Of a DNA stretch of 5,147 nucleotides, positions 1 to 5,132 are shown one piece after another. The DNA lies in contig DAOUSD010000166.1 of NCBI GenBank assembly GCA_030627405.1, positions 1 to 5,147 of the forward strand, in the 5' to 3' direction. The number at the start of each line of letters is the position of its first letter. The stretch's first letter is position 1. The notes beneath the pieces were generated by a model. That model was not told the origin of the DNA and searched no databases. It worked only from the letters and a program-made list of their open reading frames with translations. The position numbers were made by a program, and so were the translations under genes. The stretch is from Deltaproteobacteria bacterium. GTDB taxonomy: Bacteria; Desulfobacterota; Desulfobacteria; Desulfobacterales; ETH-SRB1.

Positions 1-1
1 C

Positions 2-136
2 GTTGGCATTCCATTTTACTACCAAGATTTTCGTTCCGGCTGGAAAGAAGGCATAGAAGAATCCAAACGCCTTGAATTGTATCGCCAGCAATACTGCGGC
101 TGTGTTTACAGCGAAAAAGAAAGATATTTTGTATAG
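2..136 (+). CDS. queH: Epoxyqueuosine reductase QueH, C-terminal fragment (5' end outside window)
   Basis: The frame open from the left edge encodes 44 residues before TAG. It holds IPFYYQDFR..GW, then LYRQQYCGCVYSEKERY, which I recognise as the conserved C-terminus of QueH (DUF208 family). The two cysteines of YCGC belong to the family's conserved cysteine set, which binds the iron-sulfur cluster. QueH is the cytoplasmic enzyme that reduces epoxyqueuosine to queuosine in the last step of tRNA queuosine synthesis, and it replaces the unrelated cobalamin-dependent QueG in many anaerobes. Only the tail is visible, so N-terminal motifs cannot be checked. The stop codon (134-136) lies inside the left arm of the inverted repeat that begins at 132. 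The last residue or two and the stop are therefore supplied by that element, although the conserved part of the protein is intact. Confidence 0.88.
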   Translation, partial: VGIPFYYQDFRSGWKEGIEESKRLELYRQQYCGCVYSEKERYFV

Positions 137-237
137 ACTTTCAGATAATTAATTTCACTGCGTTATCAGTCGTCGACGTATAACTAATACGCCTTCCTCC
201 TTCTGGCCTTGTGAAATTAATTATCTGAAAGTCTATA
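132..237. repeat. 106-bp palindromic element with perfect 27-bp inverted arms (MITE-like)
   Basis: Bases 132-158 (starting TATAGACTTTCAG) are the exact reverse complement of 211-237 (ending CTGAAAGTCTATA), with no mismatch over 27 bp. The 52-bp centre (159-210) holds its own small dyad, GTTAT (162-166) with ATAAC (180-184), around the palindrome CGTCGACG (171-178). There is no coding capacity. Arms beginning TATAG and ending CTATA would fit insertion at a TA target, but no longer target duplication is visible. It fills nearly all of the queH-trkH gap. In RNA it would form a very long AT-rich hairpin, and since it carries no T-tract it is not a standard intrinsic terminator, though it could still stop or stabilise transcripts. 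A small non-autonomous transposable element is the best explanation; a dispersed repeat of another kind is the alternative. Confidence 0.8.
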
Positions 238-245
238 GCTACTCA

Positions 246-264
246 GGTTCACGGTTCAGGGGTT
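246..264 (+). repeat. Short degenerate heptamer repeat in the trkH leader
   Basis: GGTTCAC (246-252) is followed directly by GGTTCAG (253-259) and a weaker third unit, GGGTT (260-264). The run sits between the palindromic element and the trkH start codon. It may be a remnant of a longer tandem repeat. Its short length means chance cannot be excluded. Confidence 0.35.
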
Positions 265-280
265 AAAAAGTTGGTGATTA

Positions 281-1717
281 ATGCGCGATTTTTTAATCAG
301 GCCCATAAGGTACCATGCAGTGGCCAAGTATCTGTGCAAGATACTGATTATTCTGGCGGTCCTGCAACTGGCGCCGATAGCTGTTTCCATTATCTATCAG
401 GAATTCTCTCTAACCGTTATATACATCATATTAGCCCCTTTTATATTTGCCATTGGCTATTTCGGGGATAAAAAACTCCCCGAAGTTGACCTGGACATTA
501 AGGAAGCACTGGTATTAGCCAGTTTTATTTATTTTATTTTATCCTTAATAATGGCAGCGGTCTGGACGTTTGCCGGTCTTCCCTTCCTGGATGCCTTGTT
601 TGAAGCCATGTCAGCGGCTACAACTACCGGACTCAGTACTCTGCCCATAGATAGTTTATCGCGAACCATGCTCTTTACGCGATCATTCTTGCAGTGGATT
701 GGCGGTCTTAGCATTGTAGTATTGACTATTTCAGTATTGATAGGGCCGGGGACAACGGCTTATCGGCTATTTACAGTATCCATAGGGGAAACCAGGGTTT
801 CTCCCAGCGCCATCAAAGCAACAAAGATACTATGGCGGGCCTACGCCATTATTACGGCTGCCTGTATGCTGGCTTTTTATTTGAGTGGGATGGATTTATT
901 TCAGGCGACCTGTCAGGCAATGGCAACCATATCTACGGGCGGATTTGCTACTGAAAAACAAAGCTTTGCTGCCTTTTCTTCTGCGGCCATAATCTTTTGT
1001 TCTCTATTTATGGTCATTGGCGCCACCAATCTCAACATGTTTCATCCTCTCAACAAAGCCCATTTGAATATATTCAAAGATACACAGTGGCGTGTCCTTA
1101 TCCTTTGCATTGCAGTTCTTATGTTTATTTTTTTCCTTGGCATGATTGAAACATATACGTGGAAAGAAGCAATCTATAAATCCTTTTTTCAGACCGTGTC
1201 AGCCCAATCTACAAGCGGATTCTCTACCATGGATTTTGCTCAAGCCCCGGCGCTTTCAAAGCTTTCCGCTATATTTTCCATGTCCATAGGCGGTTGTATC
1301 GGCTCAACAGCCGGGGGAATAAAAATTTATCGGCTGCTTATATTTATAAAACTTTTACATATCCTGGTTGTCCGTATTTTTCAGCCCAAAGAAGTGATTA
1401 CGCATTTGCGGGTCAATAATATTGCTTTAAGCCGTGAAGATATTGAAGCAGCCATTGTATCCATCACTTTATTTTTGTTAACAATATTGGTCTCTGTGAC
1501 TTTCTTTGTAGCGGCTGATTATAATTTTCTGGATTCGCTTTTTGAGGTGGTTTCTGCTACCGGAACAGTTGGTCTTTCTACGGGCATCTGCGGTCCGGAT
1601 CTTTCCGAACATTTGAAAATGATTCTTTTCTTTGATATGTGGATGGGACGGCTTGAAATATTTCCTTTCCTTATTCTTATCTATCCCCGCACCTGGGTGA
1701 AACGGAGGATGATGTAA
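281..1717 (+). CDS. trkH: TrkH family potassium uptake channel subunit
   Basis: This 478-residue integral inner-membrane protein (E. coli TrkH is 483) is the K+-translocating subunit of a Trk/Ktr system. It has the four M1-P-M2 repeats of the SKT superfamily. The pore-loop filters are visible in order: TTTGL (G117), STGGF (G221), STSGF (G313) and GTVGL (G431), each keeping its filter glycine. The gating-loop signature GGCIGSTAGGIK (337-348) in repeat 3 and the GRLEIF motif (456-461) of the last helix are intact, so the channel should be functional. The ATG at 281 is chosen because GGTGAT (273-278) just upstream matches part of the Shine-Dalgarno consensus and because the N-terminal RPIRYHAVAKYL helix is family-like. 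The spacing to this ribosome site is short. It is coupled to trkA, which starts on its stop codon. Confidence 0.95.
   Translation: MRDFLIRPIRYHAVAKYLCKILIILAVLQLAPIAVSIIYQEFSLTVIYIILAPFIFAIGYFGDKKLPEVDLDIKEALVLASFIYFILSLIMAAVWTFAGLPFLDALFEAMSAATTTGLSTLPIDSLSRTMLFTRSFLQWIGGLSIVVLTISVLIGPGTTAYRLFTVSIGETRVSPSAIKATKILWRAYAIITAACMLAFYLSGMDLFQATCQAMATISTGGFATEKQSFAAFSSAAIIFCSLFMVIGATNLNMFHPLNKAHLNIFKDTQWRVLILCIAVLMFIFFLGMIETYTWKEAIYKSFFQTVSAQSTSGFSTMDFAQAPALSKLSAIFSMSIGGCIGSTAGGIKIYRLLIFIKLLHILVVRIFQPKEVITHLRVNNIALSREDIEAAIVSITLFLLTILVSVTFFVAADYNFLDSLFEVVSATGTVGLSTGICGPDLSEHLKMILFFDMWMGRLEIFPFLILIYPRTWVKRRMM
1704..1709 (+). promoter_or_regulatory. Shine-Dalgarno site of trkA inside trkH
   Basis: GGAGGA lies within the last codons of trkH, seven bases before the trkA ATG at 1717. 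With the TAATG stop/start overlap it supports coupled translation of channel and gating subunit. Confidence 0.8.
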
Positions 1718-2367
1718 TGAGAGCAATTGTTATTGGCGCCGGCAACGTAGGTATTATGGTGGTAAAACGCCTTATTGAATGGAAGGATGAAGTAATCCTT
1801 ATCGAAAAGGATAAGGATATAGCCGAGAGGCTGGCAGACGAACTCGATTGTACAGTAATAAATGGCGATGGTTCAGACCCGGAAACCCTGAAGAAGGCAC
1901 AGGTAGATGAAGCAGACGTCATAATAGCTCTGACGGATAATGATCAAAACAATATCATCATTGGATTAATGGCCAGAACATTCGCCGATATCAAAACCCT
2001 GATTAAGATAAGCAGGCCTGACTTTATCCCGATTAGCAAAAAACTGGGATTTGACAATATCATCACGCCGTCGGTAATTGCCAGTGTTCAGGCCAGTTAC
2101 CTTACGCGGGGGCTGAATCTGCTGGAACTCGTTAATATGGTACCTAGAAAAGCGCGGTTCTACCATTTTTCAGCCGGTGAAACCCTTCACAGAAAAAAGA
2201 TTGTAGATCTTGCTTTCCCTAAAGATGCCTTGCTTTTTGCCATTTATCGCCAAAAGGACTTCCTTATTCCCAAGGGTGATGTCGAGATTCATAAGGATGA
2301 CGAATTGGTCTTTATCCTCAAAGAAACAGCCATTGACGAGCTTAAGAAGGCTCTGGGAGTGCAATGA
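1717..2367 (+). CDS. trkA: TrkA family K+ channel gating subunit (single RCK_N-RCK_C)
   Basis: This 216-residue cytoplasmic protein binds to TrkH and gates it in response to bound nucleotide. The N-terminal Rossmann (RCK_N) domain starts at residue 1 with IVIGAGNVG (GxGxxG at 7-12). An acidic E30 ends strand 2, as in NAD(H) or nucleotide ribose binding, and the family GDGSDPETL segment begins at residue 50. A C-terminal RCK_C domain runs from roughly 140 to 210 and ends in the typical KDDELVFIL strand. E. coli TrkA (458 residues) holds two such modules in tandem. This one has a single module, like KtrA and many anaerobe proteins, and would assemble as a higher oligomer. The ATG overlaps the trkH stop by one base and has GGAGGA seven bases upstream. 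The name ktrA would also be defensible, because the partner is TrkH-like in length and motifs but the gating protein is KtrA-sized. Confidence 0.95.
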   Translation: MRAIVIGAGNVGIMVVKRLIEWKDEVILIEKDKDIAERLADELDCTVINGDGSDPETLKKAQVDEADVIIALTDNDQNNIIIGLMARTFADIKTLIKISRPDFIPISKKLGFDNIITPSVIASVQASYLTRGLNLLELVNMVPRKARFYHFSAGETLHRKKIVDLAFPKDALLFAIYRQKDFLIPKGDVEIHKDDELVFILKETAIDELKKALGVQ

Positions 2368-2420
2368 AATTGTGACATGAAATCTGTGGGAATACTCAGA
2401 AACCAAATAATAACTGGTTG

Positions 2421-2447
2421 GGCCTCAAGAAAGCCACAAATGAGGCC
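2421..2447 (+). terminator. Possible terminator hairpin after trkA
   Basis: GGCCTCA (2421-2427) pairs perfectly with TGAGGCC (2441-2447) across a 13-base loop, 53 bases past the trkA stop. The tail is TTACAATTTAAC rather than a clean T-run, so as an intrinsic terminator it would be weak. It could instead mark an RNA-processing or stability hairpin. It does separate the potassium genes from the next gene group. Confidence 0.4.
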
Positions 2448-2494
2448 TTACAATTTAACAATTTAGTGGCGTTAAACTTCTGCGGAGAAAGTCA

Positions 2495-3364
2495 ATGAGC
2501 AAAAAACAAATTACTGGTATCGGTATTGCTGCGGTGTTAATCGCTATTTATTTCGGTGTTAGAATGTACGCATCGAACGTAGCGGAAGGAAAAGTGAATG
2601 AAGCCATAGCGAAAGCCGCCGACTTTGCTGATATTGATTACAAGAAGGTCAGTGTTGATATGCTTGGGATGGATGTAGTGATTTCAGATATTCTTGTTTC
2701 TCCAGCGAATGCCAAAAAAAAGATAAAAATTGATGAAATTATAATTCATGACATAGACAACAAATCCGATATACCTGCATTTTTATCTATGTCATGTAAT
2801 GGAATAGAGTTAAATATAAAAGACCTCGGAGAAGCTGCAAAAGAGCTTAAAGAGTTAGGATACAATGACAAGATGATGATTAATCTAACTGCCGATTATA
2901 CTTATGATAAAGAAAAAAAAGAACTTGATATAAAAAAAATAGGTATAGGGGCCGATGCAGCAGGTAAAATTAGTGTCGGTTTTCGTTTAGGCAATATCAA
3001 TCTTAAGCCGGAAGAAATTGCTATTCTACTTTTTACCTTTCCCCAAGTTATTTTCCACGAAGCAAAAATAAAATATGAAGATAATTCTCTGGTTGAACGT
3101 CTTATGAAGCTTGGAGCTCAAAAAGAACAGACAAGCGTAGAAAATTTCAAGAAATCTTTAATGCAAAAGCTCGAAAAAGAAATTGAAAAGGAAAAAGATG
3201 ATTTTACAAAAAAAGCATTGAATGAAATAAATAAATTTCTTGAAAATCCTGAAGAATTTTCTATTTCAGCATCTCCCTCAAAACCACAGACATTAGGTCG
3301 TATTATGCGTGTCGATGACCCGAAAGATGTTATTAAACTACTTAATATACAAATAAAATCATAA
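2495..3364 (+). CDS. Membrane-anchored envelope protein of unknown function (AsmA/YdgA-like layout)
   Basis: This 289-residue protein has one N-terminal membrane segment (about 6-24) after a positively charged start, and the rest is probably periplasmic. After the anchor come alternating-hydrophobic strands (DYKKVSVDMLGMDVVISDI, then IKIDEIIIHDID), as in the start of AsmA/YdgA-like (DUF945-like) envelope proteins. A segment around 186-222 has the form F..A.I.YEDNSLVERLMK followed by a lysine/glutamate-rich helix (about 213-250), possibly coiled coil. The C-terminal part, around PSKPQTL and LLNIQIKS, resembles uncharacterised proteobacterial envelope proteins as I remember them. No catalytic motif is visible. 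The ATG has GGAG (2484-2487) at a spacing of seven. The gene is AT-rich with many AAA codons. A DUF3750 gene follows after 15 bases. The family placement is inference from pattern only. Confidence 0.85.
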   Translation: MSKKQITGIGIAAVLIAIYFGVRMYASNVAEGKVNEAIAKAADFADIDYKKVSVDMLGMDVVISDILVSPANAKKKIKIDEIIIHDIDNKSDIPAFLSMSCNGIELNIKDLGEAAKELKELGYNDKMMINLTADYTYDKEKKELDIKKIGIGADAAGKISVGFRLGNINLKPEEIAILLFTFPQVIFHEAKIKYEDNSLVERLMKLGAQKEQTSVENFKKSLMQKLEKEIEKEKDDFTKKALNEINKFLENPEEFSISASPSKPQTLGRIMRVDDPKDVIKLLNIQIKS

Positions 3365-3379
3365 AAATATGGTGATTTC

Positions 3380-3934
3380 GTGAAGCATATATTTATGAAA
3401 ACCTTGAAACTACTGCTGGCTTTTGTCCTGATAGCATTGATTTTGTCGAACTGTTCTAATGGTAAAGACTGGCGCACCGCCAGTCGAAAATCTGCTGGAA
3501 TCGCGCCTGACCCTTCCATCACAAATGAAGCGGTCCTACACGTCTATGGTGCCAATGCTTGGGGCTGGCGTGGCTTGTTTGCTATTCACACATGGATCGC
3601 AGCCAAGCAGACCGGCGAAGCCTCCTACACGGTATATGACGTGGTCGGTTGGCGAGGCCATCACGGCCAGCCGGTCCTGAGAATTACCCAGGATGTCCCC
3701 GACCGCTACTGGTACGGCGAGAAACCCAGGATTCTCAAAGAACACAGGGGAATCGGAGTCGACGAACTGATTTATGCTGTCGACAATGCCGCACATGCTT
3801 ACCCCTGGAAAACGACCTACAAAGCCTTTCCAGGGCCCAACAGCAACACCTTTACTGCCTGGATCGCCAAGCAGGTGCCGGAACTGGAACTGGACCTCCC
3901 CTTTTCTGCCATCGGCAGAGGTTACGTGGAATAG
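3380..3934 (+). CDS. DUF3750 family protein, N-terminally anchored
   Basis: This 184-residue protein matches my recollection of the DUF3750 family: DWRTASR.SAGIAPDP (30-45), VYGANAWGWRGLFAIHTW (55-72), YTVYDVVGWR, GPNSNTF (152-158) and a closing LDLPFSAIGRGY. The biochemical function is unknown. The conserved H70-T-W and N-S-N-T residues may form a functional site, but this is not established. A hydrophobic segment (8-22) ends in LSNC with C25. This is lipobox-like, but Asn at -1 is unusual, so either a lipoprotein or a simple anchored periplasmic protein is possible. The start taken is GTG 3380, with GGTGAT (3371-3376) upstream. ATG 3395 (residue 6) is an alternative that would leave the signal intact. 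Base composition from about 3470 onward is clearly more GC-rich than the preceding gene, which suggests a different history. Confidence 0.88.
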   Translation: MKHIFMKTLKLLLAFVLIALILSNCSNGKDWRTASRKSAGIAPDPSITNEAVLHVYGANAWGWRGLFAIHTWIAAKQTGEASYTVYDVVGWRGHHGQPVLRITQDVPDRYWYGEKPRILKEHRGIGVDELIYAVDNAAHAYPWKTTYKAFPGPNSNTFTAWIAKQVPELELDLPFSAIGRGYVE

Positions 3935-3977
3935 AGGGAACACATAGGGAGCATCTCTCAATACTTAATCAGATGAG

Positions 3978-3983
3978 AAGGAA
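3978..3983 (+). promoter_or_regulatory. Shine-Dalgarno site fixing the TTG start at 3992
   Basis: AAGGAA lies eight bases before TTG 3992. No ATG occurs in this frame near the start; the next option is GTG 4007, which has no comparable purine run. The ATG at 3974 is in another frame and gives only a 13-residue peptide. Confidence 0.55.
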
Positions 3984-3991
3984 CGGCATAG

Positions 3992-4528
3992 TTGGTAACT
4001 TTCACGGTGCTTAAAGAATTGAAGGAAAATCCGCACTATAAAGAGCAAAGGCAGAAAAAATTGGCAGATCTGAGCAATGCTATAATTGATATACCAATAA
4101 GAGAAATTATAAAGGGTTTTAACAAACTACCTTATTGCTTTACCATGCAAAGCTGCTATGGACATTTTCTCTACAATGGTCAGAAGGACCTACATAACCT
4201 TGATCCCTTGCCTGTTAAAAAGACCATTACCAGAGTTGAGTACAGAATCGCCTACATTGCTTTTTGCATTGAGAACAGTGATTCGGGAAGGAAGTTTTTT
4301 GAGACTCTGAAGGAAATCACGGATATTGATCCTCAAAACATCCAGTTCTGTTGCGCAGAGTGGTTTTGGAAAAAACAGTTTAATTCTTACGCGCTACAGG
4401 TTGAACCAGAAAGGTTTAAGCATAAAGACAGAGCTATACTTGATTACAAGGAAGCATTGAATATAGAAAAGATACGAAATAAGTTTTTTGTTAAGCTAAA
4501 GAAGTTGCTTCGAAAGCAGCAAGATTGA
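3992..4528 (+). CDS. Uncharacterised protein with TYW3-like layout (TTG start)
   Basis: This 178-residue soluble, lysine-rich protein has no signal or membrane segment. I do not recognise a named bacterial family. Its layout recalls TYW3, the wybutosine-tRNA methyltransferase of archaea and eukaryotes. A charged N-terminal helix leads to DIPIREIIKGFNKLPYCFTM (33-52), then SCYGHF (54-59), placed where TYW3 has its 'v..li..iN....ffT.SSCSGRi' segment. Later, FNSYALQVEPERFKHKDRA (130-148) resembles the TYW3 'f.....lHV.cr.l..A' strand-helix. The second and third positions of the TYW3 SCSGR differ here (SCYGH), so the same activity should not be assumed. Other visible cysteines are C92 and C120-C121. 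The C-terminus is a basic helix. It follows the DUF3750 gene by 57 bases and may be co-transcribed. The TTG start is supported by AAGGAA; the start could lie five codons later. Confidence 0.8.
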   Translation: MVTFTVLKELKENPHYKEQRQKKLADLSNAIIDIPIREIIKGFNKLPYCFTMQSCYGHFLYNGQKDLHNLDPLPVKKTITRVEYRIAYIAFCIENSDSGRKFFETLKEITDIDPQNIQFCCAEWFWKKQFNSYALQVEPERFKHKDRAILDYKEALNIEKIRNKFFVKLKKLLRKQQD

Positions 4529-4582
4529 GATATGACCGGCTAACATTTTTCTTCACATGACAGATTTTCCGCTCTCGCTACA

Positions 4583-4594
4583 CACCTGCAGGTG
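4583..4594. repeat. 12-bp perfect palindrome
   Basis: CACCTGCAGGTG is fully self-complementary with no spacer, 55 bases past the end of the preceding gene and about 40 bases upstream of the promoter at 4633. It could be a protein-binding operator for that promoter. It has no loop, so it is not a terminator. Confidence 0.5.
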
Positions 4595-4632
4595 ATAAAT
4601 GCGTTACAGATACCTGCTATGCACGTAACAAA

Positions 4633-4661
4633 TTGAAACACTTTAGAATTTGTGATATATA
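4633..4661 (+). promoter_or_regulatory. Sigma70-type promoter with extended -10
   Basis: TTGAAA (4633-4638) is followed after exactly 17 bases by TATATA (4656-4661), and TGA directly before the -10 makes it an extended -10. Transcription would start near 4668. No long gene follows; the nearest candidate product is the 27-residue ORF at 4705 or an untranslated RNA. Confidence 0.5.
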
Positions 4662-4704
4662 AACCCTATCTGCATTAGAACTGTCTGAATCTTAAGTTAC
4701 GCGG

Positions 4705-4788
4705 ATGGCAAGGTATCGAAAACTTTCGACCATTGATGCCAGCCATAATATATGGGAATTTACTCTGCCCTTTGCCGAGCCAAAGTAG
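4705..4788 (+). CDS. Putative 27-residue microprotein
   Basis: An ATG about 37 bases after the predicted transcription start opens 27 codons: MARYRKLSTIDASHN, then IWEFTLPFAEPK. The peptide looks protein-like, with a basic start, a central hydrophobic/aromatic stretch and an acidic-proline end. The phrase is vaguely familiar to me from repeated small hypothetical proteins in related bacteria, but I cannot verify that. The ribosome site is weak (TTAAG near 4692-4696). A dyad (4716-4729) sits inside it. A 46-codon frame runs antisense at 4692-4832 with a GTG start and no ribosome site; the sense ORF is preferred because of the promoter. It may be noise within a repeat. Confidence 0.3.
   Translation: MARYRKLSTIDASHNIWEFTLPFAEPK
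4716..4729. repeat. Dyad TCGAAA-AC-TTTCGA
   Basis: Two 6-base inverted half-sites are separated by two bases, flanked further out by GGCA (4707-4710) and TGCC (4737-4740). The two-base centre disfavours a tight RNA hairpin, so a DNA-binding site, or an imperfect larger stem with an unpaired tip, is more plausible. Confidence 0.35.
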
Positions 4789-5090
4789 TTGATTCTGATT
4801 TTGAAAAGCGATTTTACTTGATTTTCAAACACCTTTTATTTTAGATTAAATTTGTGTGCAATTCAACTTTTTTCTTTTCACCTATTAACCCCCTTTATCA
4901 AGAGGTTATTCCTATGGAGATACCGCTCAAAATGTTCCTACGTTCCTCGTAGCAGCACATTGTTCGTCCTGTTTGGAGTGCAAATATCATTTCGATAAAT
5001 CAGACTGTATTACTGAAGTTTCACGTTTTTTTATAAGGCCGATATTGCAAATGCCATTATTGACTGATATTTGGGCCAAATTGGATTTAA

Positions 5091-5132
5091 TTTTATAGGA
5101 GTTTGCCTCTACAGTAGCAAAACCCTATAAAA
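5091..5132. repeat. Imperfect inverted repeat near right edge
   Basis: TTTTATAGGAGTTTGC (5091-5106) and GCAAAACCCTATAAAA (5117-5132) are inverted copies, 14 of 16 positions matching, around a 10-base loop. The shape fits an insertion-element end or a hairpin between convergent units. What lies beyond the window is unknown. Confidence 0.5.

Noticed and set aside
271..471. 66-codon TTG-started frame overlapping the start of trkH
   Set aside because: It is a shadow of the well-supported trkH frame, with no family resemblance.
2370..2396. TTGTGA-15-AATACT as a promoter for the 2495 gene
   Set aside because: The spacer is too short and the -10 is poor; it is no better than chance in AT-rich DNA.
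3118..3522. 134-codon antisense frame across the end of the envelope gene and the start of the DUF3750 gene
   Set aside because: Serine/phenylalanine-rich antisense of AAA/GAA-rich coding DNA. Both sense genes are well supported.
3536..3961. 141-codon antisense frame opposite the DUF3750 gene
   Set aside because: The sense strand encodes a recognised family and the antisense has no ribosome site or motif.
3649..4014. 121-codon frame across the end of the DUF3750 gene, ending in a 13-codon ATG peptide at 3974
   Set aside because: It overlaps the recognised DUF3750 frame. Its arginine/glycine/proline-rich translation is typical of an out-of-frame reading of a GC-rich gene.
4601..4629. GTTAC...GTAAC resembling an integron attC core pair
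   Set aside because: Only a 5-bp stem. The conserved attC core heptamers are not present and there is no integrase or cassette context.
4561..4662. 33-codon open frame with C-x4-C (KCVTDTCYAR)
   Set aside because: Bounded by stops, no usable start codon before the cysteines, and it overlaps the promoter candidate.
4938..4952. CTACG-TTCCT-CGTAG hairpin
   Set aside because: A 5-bp stem without a T-tract is too weak to call a terminator or regulatory element.
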